From: Deltaproteobacteria bacterium HGW-Deltaproteobacteria-2
GTDB lineage: Bacteria > Desulfobacterota > Syntrophia > Syntrophales > Smithellaceae
Assembly (NCBI GenBank): GCA_002840505.1
Contig: PHBC01000005.1
Location: 1 to 64,000 of the forward strand
Reading direction: 5' to 3'
DNA: 64,000 bases
Shown in pieces: positions 8,359 through 16,841 of the stretch (its first letter is position 1; the number at the start of each line of letters is the position of its first letter). The notes beneath the pieces were generated by a model. That model saw only the letters and a program-made list of their open reading frames with translations, did not search any database and was not told where the DNA came from. The translations under genes and the position numbers were made by a program.

Positions 8359-9561
8359 ATGGCTGGAGCAGAACTAATTGGAAAAGAAGAAATGAAGGAA
8401 ATAATGGATGTTCTCGAAACAGGCATCCTGATGCGTTATGGTTTTGATAAAGAAAGAAAAGGAATTTACAAGGTTCGTGAATTTGAAGAGGCCTTTGCCA
8501 AATATTGCGGCACAAGCTACGCGCTGGGCGTAACTTCCGGCTCGACGGCTCTCCAGATTGCGCTCACGGCAATGGATGTAGGGCCCGGTGACGAAGTGCT
8601 TGTACCCGCTTTTACTTTTTTAGCCACTTACGAGGCGGTAATGGAAGTAGGCGCCATTCCCGTGATGGTGGATATTGACGACACCCTCAATCTCGATCCT
8701 CTGGAGATTGAAAAGAAAAAATCTCAGTATACCAAAGCGGTAATTCCTGTGCACATGTGCGGTTCGGGCGCCAATATCGATAAAATAGTGGAAATCGCCC
8801 ATAGAAATAAACTGCTGGTTTTGGAAGATAACGCTCAAGGCTGCGGCGCTAGCATTAAAGGTAAAAAACTGGGCAGTTTCGGCGATATGGGAACTTTCAG
8901 CTTTGATTATGTTAAAACGGTGACCACCGGCGAAGGCGGCATGGTCATTACAAATAACCTTGATTATTATCACCGGTCGGAGTGGTATCATGACCACGGC
9001 CATGATCATAATCCAAAAGTAAGCCGCGCTCTGGAAGGCAGAACCATTCTTGGGTTTAATTTCCGGATGAATGAACTGCAGGGAGCGTTGGGCTTGGCGC
9101 AGTTGCGCAAACTGGATTATCTGATCGGCGAGCAGAAGAAAAACAAAAAGTTTATCATGGATGTGCTGGCGCAGGTTCCCGGCGTGGGATTCCGCGCTAA
9201 ACCGGATCCCGAAGGAGATTCCGCCACGTTCCTGGCGTTTAATCTGCCGGATGAAAATCAGGCGCAGAAGTTCCAGAATCTGCTTAGCGCTGAAGGTGTG
9301 GATACTGTCTGCTACAAGAGAAATTTGTGGCACTATGTTCCCAATTGGGAACATTTTCTGGCGAAGTCTACGGCCAACTCGAAAAAATATCCGTTTACCA
9401 ATCCGTCTTATAAAGGCAAGGTGCAGTATACAAAAGAGAGCATTCCGCAGGCCGAAAGTATTCTGGGGCGTACGTTGGTTATGGGCATATCCGTGAAGAT
9501 GAGCCAGGAAAAACTGGATGGGATAAGAAAAGGAATAGAACAAGCCGCGAAAAACATCTAA
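8359..9561 (+). CDS. kdnA: DegT/DnrJ/EryC1-family aminotransferase, KdnA-like (8-amino-Kdo transaminase candidate)
   Basis: 400 residues, PLP fold type I. SGSTALQIAL and the GDEVLVPAFTF segment fit the sugar aminotransferase family, and the cofactor lysine is Lys186 in SFDYVKTVTTGEGG. The N-terminal block (MRYGFDKERKG) and the His-rich YHDHGHDHNP resemble what I remember of KdnA rather than of ArnB or PseC. A GGAAGG ribosome site lies in the 18-base gap after the dehydrogenase gene. The likely reaction is glutamate-dependent amination of the 8-oxo-Kdo made by the partner. The terminal codons overlap the edge of a repeat. Confidence 0.7.
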   Translation: MAGAELIGKEEMKEIMDVLETGILMRYGFDKERKGIYKVREFEEAFAKYCGTSYALGVTSGSTALQIALTAMDVGPGDEVLVPAFTFLATYEAVMEVGAIPVMVDIDDTLNLDPLEIEKKKSQYTKAVIPVHMCGSGANIDKIVEIAHRNKLLVLEDNAQGCGASIKGKKLGSFGDMGTFSFDYVKTVTTGEGGMVITNNLDYYHRSEWYHDHGHDHNPKVSRALEGRTILGFNFRMNELQGALGLAQLRKLDYLIGEQKKNKKFIMDVLAQVPGVGFRAKPDPEGDSATFLAFNLPDENQAQKFQNLLSAEGVDTVCYKRNLWHYVPNWEHFLAKSTANSKKYPFTNPSYKGKVQYTKESIPQAESILGRTLVMGISVKMSQEKLDGIRKGIEQAAKNI

Positions 9562-9682
9562 CAAACTTGCTCTCCTTCGTATAACTTTGTTGGCAGCGTC
9601 GTCGGCTTCCTCGACGTATTGTAATATACGCCTGCGGAGCCGACTCCTCGCCGCCGCGTTCTACTTCGGATATCAAGTTTGT
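9560..9682. repeat. Palindromic repeat family A, complete-looking copy
   Basis: Bounded by AACAAACTTG (9560-9569) and its inverse CAAGTTTGTT (9673-9682). Inside, GTCGGCT and AGCCGAC flank a core CGACGTAT-N-ATACGCC. The core recurs near 19570, 27260 and 48080. There is no open reading frame; it looks like a non-autonomous hairpin element. It begins at the stop codon of the aminotransferase gene. Confidence 0.6.
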
Positions 9683-9717
9683 TGTTGGATGTGATGCTGG
9701 TCGTTAGTGGAAATGCT

Positions 9718-9783
9718 GTCTAGACGAAAAGCTCACCCGGAGCAGCCCAGCGGGCTGCGATCGGGTGCAGCGGCTGGTTAAAC
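9718..9783 (-). other. attC-like integron recombination site
   Basis: On the minus strand: R box GTTTAAC, a 5-base spacer, L box GCTGCACCCG, a hairpin (GCAGCCCGCTGGGCTGC), the complementary L box CGGGTGAGC, a 5-base spacer, then GTCTAGAC where GTTRRRY is expected. The L boxes pair with one extrahelical G, a hallmark of attC. The last R box carries what looks like a one-base insertion. It lies just downstream of the minus-strand gene at 9788-10486. Confidence 0.5.
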
Positions 9784-9787
9784 GTTT

Positions 9788-10486
9788 TTATTTCTCACTC
9801 CTACCTAGTGTACCCCTCTTAGTTGCAATTATAGAGATAGACTTCCAAAGTAATGCAATTCCATATACAAACAAGAGCGATGCATACAGAGGCCAAAAAA
9901 TAAACCACCAAAGAATTTTATAGCCAAGAGATGCTGGTATAAACTTCAAATCTATTGGTTCCTTAATAACTAGGATAACTCTTTCACCAACCAGTTGCTT
10001 TCCAACTTCAAGAACGGAAATATTTAACGTTGATATGCCGACTGGAATATTTTGCATTAGTGCCAAATCTGGTGGCCAGGGAACAATATTTGGTTTTCCA
10101 TCATCTACAAACGGATAAAGATCACGGAAAGCATTGTCACCTGAATAACCACTGACAGGTAGTGCCTCATATATGGTTGCCTTGCTTTTACCGCGTATCA
10201 GCAGTTTTATGGGAACGCCAGGCTTGGGAAATTCAAGAAAGTATTCTCCACTTTCCTTTGTAGTACCCCATTCGCCAAGTTCTGGTCTTTTTGATCCTTT
10301 AAATACAAGAAGAAGCCTTAGTTTGTCCGAGAAAGGCCGAAATACTGAAACGACGACGGATGCATTAGGACGCAACTCAAGAGCAACACGCTTCGTCGAC
10401 GAAAAATAATTTGCGAGGCCACCAGTTACTACTATCACCACCAAAGTAGTCCAGATAGCCCAATTAATTTTCAGCCAGAAACTCAT
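9788..10486 (-). CDS. Hypothetical membrane protein, probable integron cassette gene
   Basis: 232 residues, not recognised. There is one hydrophobic helix at about 8-27 and a second long hydrophobic region at about 188-215. Between them lies a soluble, beta-rich, probably periplasmic domain of about 160 residues, and the C-terminal tail is basic. Upstream, GTTAAAC (10519-10513, minus) matches a cassette boundary, and an attC-like site follows the gene, so gene plus site resemble a mobile cassette of about 800 bases. No integrase gene is in the window. Function unknown. Confidence 0.7.
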   Translation of the reverse strand: MSFWLKINWAIWTTLVVIVVTGGLANYFSSTKRVALELRPNASVVVSVFRPFSDKLRLLLVFKGSKRPELGEWGTTKESGEYFLEFPKPGVPIKLLIRGKSKATIYEALPVSGYSGDNAFRDLYPFVDDGKPNIVPWPPDLALMQNIPVGISTLNISVLEVGKQLVGERVILVIKEPIDLKFIPASLGYKILWWFIFWPLYASLLFVYGIALLWKSISIIATKRGTLGRSEK

Positions 10487-10872
10487 ACGTAAGACAATCC
10501 TTCATTTGCCCTGTTTAACAATTTATATACTTGGTTGGTTTTTTCCGATTTTCACAACGAATATCACTTTTTTCTGAAAAGAATGCAAAGAAAAAAGTGC
10601 TTAAAAATCAAACAAAATGAACAAAATGAACTTTTACTACTTGGTATTTTATGCTAATATCGCACTTGAGCCAAGTTGGTATATTATGGAATATTTGTCC
10701 GACAGCAAGACGAACGATATTCTTACGGATTTCCAAAAGTATCTTAATGATGAAATTTGGGAAATATGCTGGTCATCAAATAAGTAAAAAAATATAAACA
10801 TTTTGCTTGACAAGCAATACGAAATTGAATAATCATCTCTTTTCAATTTTTTACTAAGATGGTGGTTTTATT

Positions 10873-11301
10873 ATGAAGACATATATGGCAAATGCTCAAA
10901 CGGCAGACAAAAAGTGGCTCATTGCGGACGCTTCCGGTAAAGTATTGGGAAGATTCGCCAGTGAAATAGCTCTGCGCTTGAGGGGAAAGCATAAGGCTAC
11001 TTATACTCCGCATTGTGATACCGGCGATTTTATCATTGTAGTTAATGCTGAAAAGATTGTACTTACAGGGAAAAAGCTGATCGATAAAAAGTATTATTCT
11101 TATTCGGGTTATCCCGGCGGACTAACAGAAACGACTGCAGGAAAAATGTTGGCAGAAAAACCCGAAAATTTGATTCGTACAGCGGTGCAGGGAATGCTTC
11201 CCAAAACCAATCTGGGACGCAAGATGCTGAAAAAACTAAAAGTTTATTCCGGCAATGCCCATGTTCATGAAGCACAATGTCCGGAGAAATTGTCCATTTA
11301 A
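10873..11301 (+). CDS. rplM: 50S ribosomal protein L13
   Basis: 142 residues, the standard length, recognised by the N-terminal [18 protein letters not shown], then [12 protein letters not shown] and the C-terminal [15 protein letters not shown]13 binds 23S rRNA early in large-subunit assembly. It is followed after 46 bases by rpsI, the near-universal gene pair. In the 380-base space upstream a TTGACA (10807-10812) lies 60 bases before the start, but the -10 is poor; nothing else is clear there. Confidence 0.97.
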   Translation: MKTYMANAQTADKKWLIADASGKVLGRFASEIALRLRGKHKATYTPHCDTGDFIIVVNAEKIVLTGKKLIDKKYYSYSGYPGGLTETTAGKMLAEKPENLIRTAVQGMLPKTNLGRKMLKKLKVYSGNAHVHEAQCPEKLSI

Positions 11302-11347
11302 CGGATATAAAATTATAAATTAGATTATTTTCATAATTGGAGAAATC

Positions 11348-11740
11348 ATGGCGCAACAACGTTATTATGCAACAGGTAAAAGAAAAAGTGCAATTGCTCG
11401 TGTTTATATGAAAGCGGGTAGTGGTAACATCGTAGTCAATAAAAGAAGCTATGATGAATATTTTACTCGTCCCAGTCTTAAAATGATAATCAAGCAACCA
11501 TTTGAGATTACTGGTAAAAAAGATCAGTTTGATTTATATGTTAATGTGAACGGTGGTGGAGTGGCCGGTCAGGCAGGAGCAGTAAAACAGGGAATTTCTA
11601 AAGCTCTTCTGGAATATGACGCCGAGTTGCGATCAGTTCTGAAAAAGGCGGGCTTTTTAACCAGAGATGCCCGTGTCAAAGAACGAAAGAAATACGGGCA
11701 GCCCGGAGCCAGGAAAAGATTCCAATTCTCCAAACGTTAA
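11348..11740 (+). CDS. rpsI: 30S ribosomal protein S9
   Basis: 130 residues, the full family length. The N-terminus [19 protein letters not shown] and the C-terminal [17 protein letters not shown], whose basic tail reaches the tRNA decoding site, are diagnostic. A GGAG ribosome site precedes the start. It is co-transcribed with rplM and ends 10 bases before an intrinsic terminator. Confidence 0.97.
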   Translation: MAQQRYYATGKRKSAIARVYMKAGSGNIVVNKRSYDEYFTRPSLKMIIKQPFEITGKKDQFDLYVNVNGGGVAGQAGAVKQGISKALLEYDAELRSVLKKAGFLTRDARVKERKKYGQPGARKRFQFSKR

Positions 11741-11750
11741 AATTCAACAG

Positions 11751-11777
11751 GGGGGGCTTCTGGCCTCCCTTTTTTTT
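11751..11777 (+). terminator. Rho-independent terminator of rplM-rpsI
   Basis: GGGGGGC-TTCTG-GCCTCCC forms a 7-base-pair stem (one G-T) followed by eight T. The argC ribosome site begins at once after it, so the terminator and the next translation signal abut. Confidence 0.85.
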
Positions 11778-11787
11778 GGGGGATTTT

Positions 11788-12825
11788 ATGATTAAGGCAG
11801 CAATATTCGGAGCCAGCGGATATACAGGTCAGGAATTAACCAGAATTTTGTCGGGACACCCCGAAGTAAAATTGGTTGCTGTTACTTCCCGGCGGTTCGC
11901 TGGAAAACCGGTATCTGAAGTATTTCCGTCTTTAAAGGGACTGACTCATTTAAAATATCAAAACGTTAATCCGGCTCAGATAAGTGATATCTGCGATATA
12001 ATTTTTCTGGCGCTACCTCATGGCGTTTCCATGGAGATTGCTCCGGAATTTGTCAGGGCGGGCAAGAAGGTCATTGATTTGAGCGCCGATTATCGCTTGC
12101 GGGATATAAAAACTTATGAAACCTGGTATCAAAAACATAGCAGTGCCAAATTTATAAAAGATGCTGTTTATGGCATTCCCGAGCTTTACCGGCAAAAAAT
12201 AAAAAAGGCGAAATTGATAGCCAATCCCGGTTGCTATCCGACAAGCATAATCTTAGGTCTTGCTCCGGCACTGAAAAAGAACATCTTGGATGTATCCACA
12301 ATTATCGCGGATTCGGCCTCGGGAGTAAGCGGGGCGGGGCGGGAACCGCTGACGGGATCTCTTTTTTGTGAAGTTGACGGCGGCTTTAAAGCGTATAAAG
12401 TCGGCAAACACAGGCATCTTCCGGAAATTGAGCAGGAATTAAATGCTCTGGCCGGCAAAAAATTCGCTATTTCGTTTACGCCGCATTTACTACCGGTGAA
12501 GCGAGGCATTTTAAGCACGATTTACGCGAAACTGAAGAAAGATGTTTCTTTGGAAGAACTGCATTCTTTGTATTGCAATTTTTACTCGAAAGAGAAATTT
12601 GTGAGAATTTGTCCATTCGGACAGTATCCGAATATTTCTTCTGTTTGCGGATCGAATTATTGCGATATCGGATTGGCTGTTGATTTGCGAACAAAAAGAG
12701 TTATTGTAATGGCGGCAATTGATAATTTGATTAAAGGCGCTGCCGGGCAGGCTGTGCAAAATATGAACATCGTCTGCGGTTTTGAAGAAGACGCCGGTTT
12801 GCGAACAGCGCCGCTTTATCCCTGA
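11788..12825 (+). CDS. argC: N-acetyl-gamma-glutamyl-phosphate reductase
   Basis: 345 residues from ATG at 11788 (GGGGGA ribosome site). The NADP-binding N-terminus is [14 protein letters not shown]. The catalytic cysteine is Cys149 in NPGCYPTS, and [13 protein letters not shown] carries the substrate-binding histidines. The enzyme makes N-acetylglutamate semialdehyde in arginine biosynthesis. No other arg gene is nearby. The next gene, cysS, starts 17 bases after the stop and is probably co-transcribed. Confidence 0.95.
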   Translation: MIKAAIFGASGYTGQELTRILSGHPEVKLVAVTSRRFAGKPVSEVFPSLKGLTHLKYQNVNPAQISDICDIIFLALPHGVSMEIAPEFVRAGKKVIDLSADYRLRDIKTYETWYQKHSSAKFIKDAVYGIPELYRQKIKKAKLIANPGCYPTSIILGLAPALKKNILDVSTIIADSASGVSGAGREPLTGSLFCEVDGGFKAYKVGKHRHLPEIEQELNALAGKKFAISFTPHLLPVKRGILSTIYAKLKKDVSLEELHSLYCNFYSKEKFVRICPFGQYPNISSVCGSNYCDIGLAVDLRTKRVIVMAAIDNLIKGAAGQAVQNMNIVCGFEEDAGLRTAPLYP

Positions 12826-12842
12826 TGAAAGTAAGATAGAAT

Positions 12843-14324
12843 ATGTCTCAGAAAATATTCAACACAGCGACAAGAAAAAAGGAAGTATTCCAGCCTATCA
12901 AAGAAGGAGCTGTCGGTATTTATGTTTGCGGCATAACCACTTATGATGTCTGTCATGTAGGGCATGCCCGCGCGGCAATTGTTTTCGATGTTGTGGTCAG
13001 ACATTTGCGAATGCACGGATATAAAGTGACTTATGTAAAAAATTTCACCGATGTAGACGATAAAATCATCGACCGCGCCAACAAAGAAGGCGTCAGCATT
13101 GCCGAAATATCGGAACGCTACATTAAATTACACGATGAAGATATGGCGGCGCTGGGAGTTATAACTCCTACGATAACCCCGAGAGCTACCGAACACATGG
13201 AAGATATAATCGCTTTAATCAGTACCCTCGAAAAGCAAGGATATGCTTATTGTGTCGATGGAGATGTATATTTTGCGATAAATAATTACGGGAAATATGG
13301 TGATTTATCAGGACGCAATCTGGAGGAAATGGTTGCCGGTGCGCGCATTGATGTTAATGACAAAAAAAAGAATCCTTTGGATTTTGCCCTCTGGAAAAAA
13401 AGCAAGAAAGATGAACCTTTTTGGGAAAGCCCATGGGGCAATGGGCGGCCCGGCTGGCATATTGAGTGTTCCGCCATGAGCCGGCGCTATTTGGGGGAAA
13501 CTTTCGATATTCACGGTGGCGGTGAAGATTTAATTTTTCCGCATCACGAGAATGAAACCGCTCAATCGCAGGCGGCAACAGGAAAGCCTCTGGCCAATTA
13601 CTGGATACATAACGGTTTTGTAAAAGTAAATTCTGAAAAGATGTCCAAATCGCTGGGCAACATATTTCCTGTCAGAGAAATATTAAAAAATTATCATCCG
13701 GAAGTATTGCGTTTATTTATGCTCCAGAGTCATTACCGCAGTCCGGTGGATTATTCGGAAAGTTCGCTTACAGAAGCCAGAGCCGGCTTGATCAGATGTT
13801 ACACAACATTAAAGAGCATAAAAGATACTCTGGACAAATTATCAGCTGACACAACAACCGTTGTTAACAAATCTTCAGAAAAAAAAGAAGATTATCTAAG
13901 CAAGTTTGAAAAGCTTATTGATAAATTTAATGCCGCAATGGATGACGACTTTAACACGGCTCAAGCATTAGGTCATGTATTTGATATGGTCAGACTTACG
14001 AATAATTTCATTGTTGATGAAAAGCATATGCCTGATGATATAAAAGCTGAAATTTTAACAAAAGCAAAACAAATATTTGATCATTTTGGAACGGTGCTGG
14101 GAATTTTTCAAAGTTCTGCTGACCATTTTTTTGTGTCTGATAAGGAAACCGAGTTGCGTAAACGAGGCTTAGATATAGAAAAAATTGAAGATTTAATTAA
14201 ACAAAGACAAGCCGCCCGTAGCCAAAAGGATTGGTCCAGAGCAGATGCTATAAGACAGGAACTGGGACGGCTTCATATTGTTCTTAAAGATTCCGCTGAT
14301 AAAACAAGTTGGATAATTGAATAA
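12843..14324 (+). CDS. cysS: Cysteinyl-tRNA synthetase
   Basis: 493 residues, full length. Class I signatures are the HIGH-type HVGHARA near residue 38-44 and KMSKS at 266-270. Zinc ligands include the Cys of YVCGITTYD and the GWHIECSAMS region. Product: Cys-tRNA(Cys). The C-terminal DALR-type helical domain and the WxxADxIRxEL segment are present. It closely follows argC. Confidence 0.97.
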   Translation: MSQKIFNTATRKKEVFQPIKEGAVGIYVCGITTYDVCHVGHARAAIVFDVVVRHLRMHGYKVTYVKNFTDVDDKIIDRANKEGVSIAEISERYIKLHDEDMAALGVITPTITPRATEHMEDIIALISTLEKQGYAYCVDGDVYFAINNYGKYGDLSGRNLEEMVAGARIDVNDKKKNPLDFALWKKSKKDEPFWESPWGNGRPGWHIECSAMSRRYLGETFDIHGGGEDLIFPHHENETAQSQAATGKPLANYWIHNGFVKVNSEKMSKSLGNIFPVREILKNYHPEVLRLFMLQSHYRSPVDYSESSLTEARAGLIRCYTTLKSIKDTLDKLSADTTTVVNKSSEKKEDYLSKFEKLIDKFNAAMDDDFNTAQALGHVFDMVRLTNNFIVDEKHMPDDIKAEILTKAKQIFDHFGTVLGIFQSSADHFFVSDKETELRKRGLDIEKIEDLIKQRQAARSQKDWSRADAIRQELGRLHIVLKDSADKTSWIIE

Positions 14325-14342
14325 ACCCAGTTCTAAATTAAA

Positions 14343-14375
14343 GCGCTATCTTCATTGGCAGATAGTATCGTTTTT
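14343..14375 (+). terminator. Probable terminator after cysS
   Basis: GCGCTATCT and AGATAGTATCG form a short stem around TCATTGGC and are followed by TTTTT. The core stem is only six pairs. The rest of the 240-base gap before ctpA shows nothing else definite. Confidence 0.45.
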
Positions 14376-14562
14376 CCTTAAATATACATATTGACGTTTC
14401 GCTATCATCTTTAATTTAGGGACGTGATAACAAAAGATGGTATGCGTTGTCCATATCCGGGAATGGTTTCATTATTTTCTATGTAATTTCCGAAAATAGT
14501 GGAAATATCAAAGAAAAAGGTATAAATATAACGATTATATCTCTAATATGGTGGGGAATATT

Positions 14563-15882
14563 ATGAAAAAATTATCAACAAAAGCGTCTTTATTTGTCAT
14601 TATTTGTCTGGGAGTCTTTGTCCTTTTAGGACTGCGTAATGATAGCAATGTTTACGCCATGGATAAAAACATTTATAAGGGTATTAAGACATTCAATGAA
14701 GTTTTAGACATGGTACAGAAAAACTATGTTGATGAGGTTGAATCGACAACTTTAATTCAAGGTGGGATCAACGGAATGGTCAAATCTCTGGATCCCCACA
14801 GTGCCTTTATGACGCCGGATTTATACAAAGAACTGGAAGTAGAAACACAGGGGGCTTTCGGAGGGATTGGCATTGAGATTACAATTTTAAAGGATGTTTT
14901 GACAATCGTTTCACCAATTGAAGATACTCCTGCCTTTGTTGCCGGATTAAAATCGGGTGATCAAATTTTAAGAATTGACGGTAAATCTACTAAAGATATA
15001 ACTATTATGGAATCCGTAAAGAAACTACGCGGTCCTAAGGATACTAAGGTTACAGTCACGATCATGCGGGAAAAAATGCCGGCACCGAAGGATATTGTGC
15101 TGACGCGTGCTATTATTCAAATCAAGAGTGTTAAGGTCAAATATTTTGATGATATTGGATACATTCGTATCGCTGCTTTCCAGGAAAGAACAGCAGATGA
15201 TTTAAACAAGGCATTAAAGGAAATTGGCAAAAAACTCAATCCGATGAAGGGTTTGGTTTTAGACTTGAGAAATGATCCAGGTGGATTGTTGAATCAGGCA
15301 ATAGAGGTCTCCGATGTATTTCTTAAATCAGGGACCATTGTTTCCACTCGCGGACGCACAAAAAACATGGAAACAAAGGCAACGGCTAAAGATAATGGTA
15401 CTGAGTTAATTTGTCCGATTGTTGTTTTGGTTAACGAAGGTACGGCCAGTGCGGCGGAAATTGTTGCCGGAGCTATGCAGGATAATGGCCGGGCTTTGAT
15501 TATTGGAACGCAAACGTTTGGTAAAGCATCTGTGCAGACAGTTATTCCATTGGAAGATGGTTCCGCGCTTAAGCTGACGACCGCACGTTATTACACGCCG
15601 AAAGGACGATCCATTCAGGCGGAAGGCATCAAGCCGGATATTATAGTTAAATACATGAAGCCGAAGGAGGATGCGGATAATACTGCCTGGTGGGAGGACC
15701 GGATTAAAGAAAAAGATCTCAAAGGGCATATAAAACCGGCAAAGGAAGATGGTACCAAGGTTGATGAACCTCAGACTCAAGAGGATAAGGATCCTTCTGA
15801 TTTAGTTAATGATAATCAACTCAAGACAGCTATTGATATCTTAAAAGGATGGGATATCATGAAAAAGAACCTGAATAGCTAA
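14563..15882 (+). CDS. ctpA: Carboxy-terminal processing protease (S41 family)
   Basis: 439 residues from ATG at 14563 (GGGGAA ribosome site); an in-frame ATG 15 bases upstream is less likely. An N-terminal signal or anchor helix (LFVIICLGVFVLLGL) sends it to the periplasm. A PDZ domain follows at about 95-180, then the S41 core with catalytic Ser296 in NEGTASAAEI and Lys321 in FGKASVQT, the typical Ser-Lys spacing. It trims or degrades envelope proteins from the C-terminus. The next gene is a YibQ-type deacetylase, a common partner. Confidence 0.92.
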   Translation: MKKLSTKASLFVIICLGVFVLLGLRNDSNVYAMDKNIYKGIKTFNEVLDMVQKNYVDEVESTTLIQGGINGMVKSLDPHSAFMTPDLYKELEVETQGAFGGIGIEITILKDVLTIVSPIEDTPAFVAGLKSGDQILRIDGKSTKDITIMESVKKLRGPKDTKVTVTIMREKMPAPKDIVLTRAIIQIKSVKVKYFDDIGYIRIAAFQERTADDLNKALKEIGKKLNPMKGLVLDLRNDPGGLLNQAIEVSDVFLKSGTIVSTRGRTKNMETKATAKDNGTELICPIVVLVNEGTASAAEIVAGAMQDNGRALIIGTQTFGKASVQTVIPLEDGSALKLTTARYYTPKGRSIQAEGIKPDIIVKYMKPKEDADNTAWWEDRIKEKDLKGHIKPAKEDGTKVDEPQTQEDKDPSDLVNDNQLKTAIDILKGWDIMKKNLNS

Positions 15883-15915
15883 GTTGTTCACAGAGAGTAA
15901 AAAATATAATTATTT

Positions 15916-16800
15916 ATGAAATTGAACAAACGTCTCTTCCCGGCATTGATGATATTTTTAATTGTTTTAACAATTGCAGGTATTATTTATGTGCTGCAAT
16001 TTCAAGAAGAGCCATCGGTGATTAAAGAGCCGGCAAAAAAAACGAAAAAAGTAGCACCAAGGAAAGCAATTACACCTAAAAAAGAAAAGGCGAAACCATT
16101 GCCTCCCAAGTCTGTACCACTCAGGCAGGTAGCAATTATTATTGATGACATTGGTAATGACCTGAAGCAAATACAAGAATTGTTGAAAATTAATGCCGAT
16201 ATAACATTTGCTATTTTACCTCTGTGCCCTCACACTCGTGAAGCAGCGGAAATGTTTCATAAGGCGCATCGGGAGACACTCTTGCATTTACCCATGGAGC
16301 CTCTTTCTTATCCGCGCGAAAAACCGGGTCCGGGTGCTCTTTTTACGGATATGAGTAACGACGAGATTATCTTTCAATTAGAAAAAGACATTGCAACTGT
16401 GCCCTATATTTCCGGAGTTAATAATCATATGGGTTCAAAATTTATGATGGATGAAAAAAAACTTACTGTAGTTTTTAATAAGTTAAAAAATAAGAAATTG
16501 TTTTTCGTAGATTCACGCACTTCATCTGATACGAAAACTTTTGTCACCGCGGGAAAAGTAGGATTACCGGTGGCCGCGCGTAAAATATTTCTTGATAACA
16601 ATCGTGACTACAATGAAATTTATAATATATTGATCAATATTGCCAAAAAAAATGGTGATGATTCGCCGGTGATTATTATCGGCCATCCTTATCCGGAGAC
16701 TGTTCGGGCTGTAGGCGATGCAGTGAAAGTTTTAAGGGAAAAAGAAGTAGCGATTGTTCCTGTATCGCGGATAATTAAAAAACAAAAAGCATCCAGTTAG
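15916..16800 (+). CDS. Divergent polysaccharide deacetylase family protein (YibQ/DUF610)
   Basis: 294 residues with an N-terminal membrane anchor (about 8-27), a Lys/Pro-rich linker (about 35-65) and a divergent NodB-like fold. AIIIDDIGND holds the metal-site Asp pair, LHLPMEP follows, then GVNNHMGSKF and a late IIIGHPYPET. The family is linked to envelope or peptidoglycan processing and often sits beside ctpA, as here (33 bases downstream). Enzymatic activity is not established for the family. Confidence 0.82.
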   Translation: MKLNKRLFPALMIFLIVLTIAGIIYVLQFQEEPSVIKEPAKKTKKVAPRKAITPKKEKAKPLPPKSVPLRQVAIIIDDIGNDLKQIQELLKINADITFAILPLCPHTREAAEMFHKAHRETLLHLPMEPLSYPREKPGPGALFTDMSNDEIIFQLEKDIATVPYISGVNNHMGSKFMMDEKKLTVVFNKLKNKKLFFVDSRTSSDTKTFVTAGKVGLPVAARKIFLDNNRDYNEIYNILINIAKKNGDDSPVIIIGHPYPETVRAVGDAVKVLREKEVAIVPVSRIIKKQKASS

Positions 16801-16841
16801 ATGTTGGTAAATTTATTCGTTAATAAAGTTAATGATGTAAT

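Noticed and set aside
9560-9690. A second attC reading (ATCCAAC ... GTTAGAT on the minus strand) across the repeat beside the aminotransferase gene.
   Set aside because: The internal sequence matches the dispersed family A repeat found at non-cassette places, so the box matches are probably chance.
10687-10788. A 33-codon plus-strand frame (MEYLSDSKTNDIL...) before rplM.
   Set aside because: No ribosome site, no recognisable family, and AT-rich surroundings.
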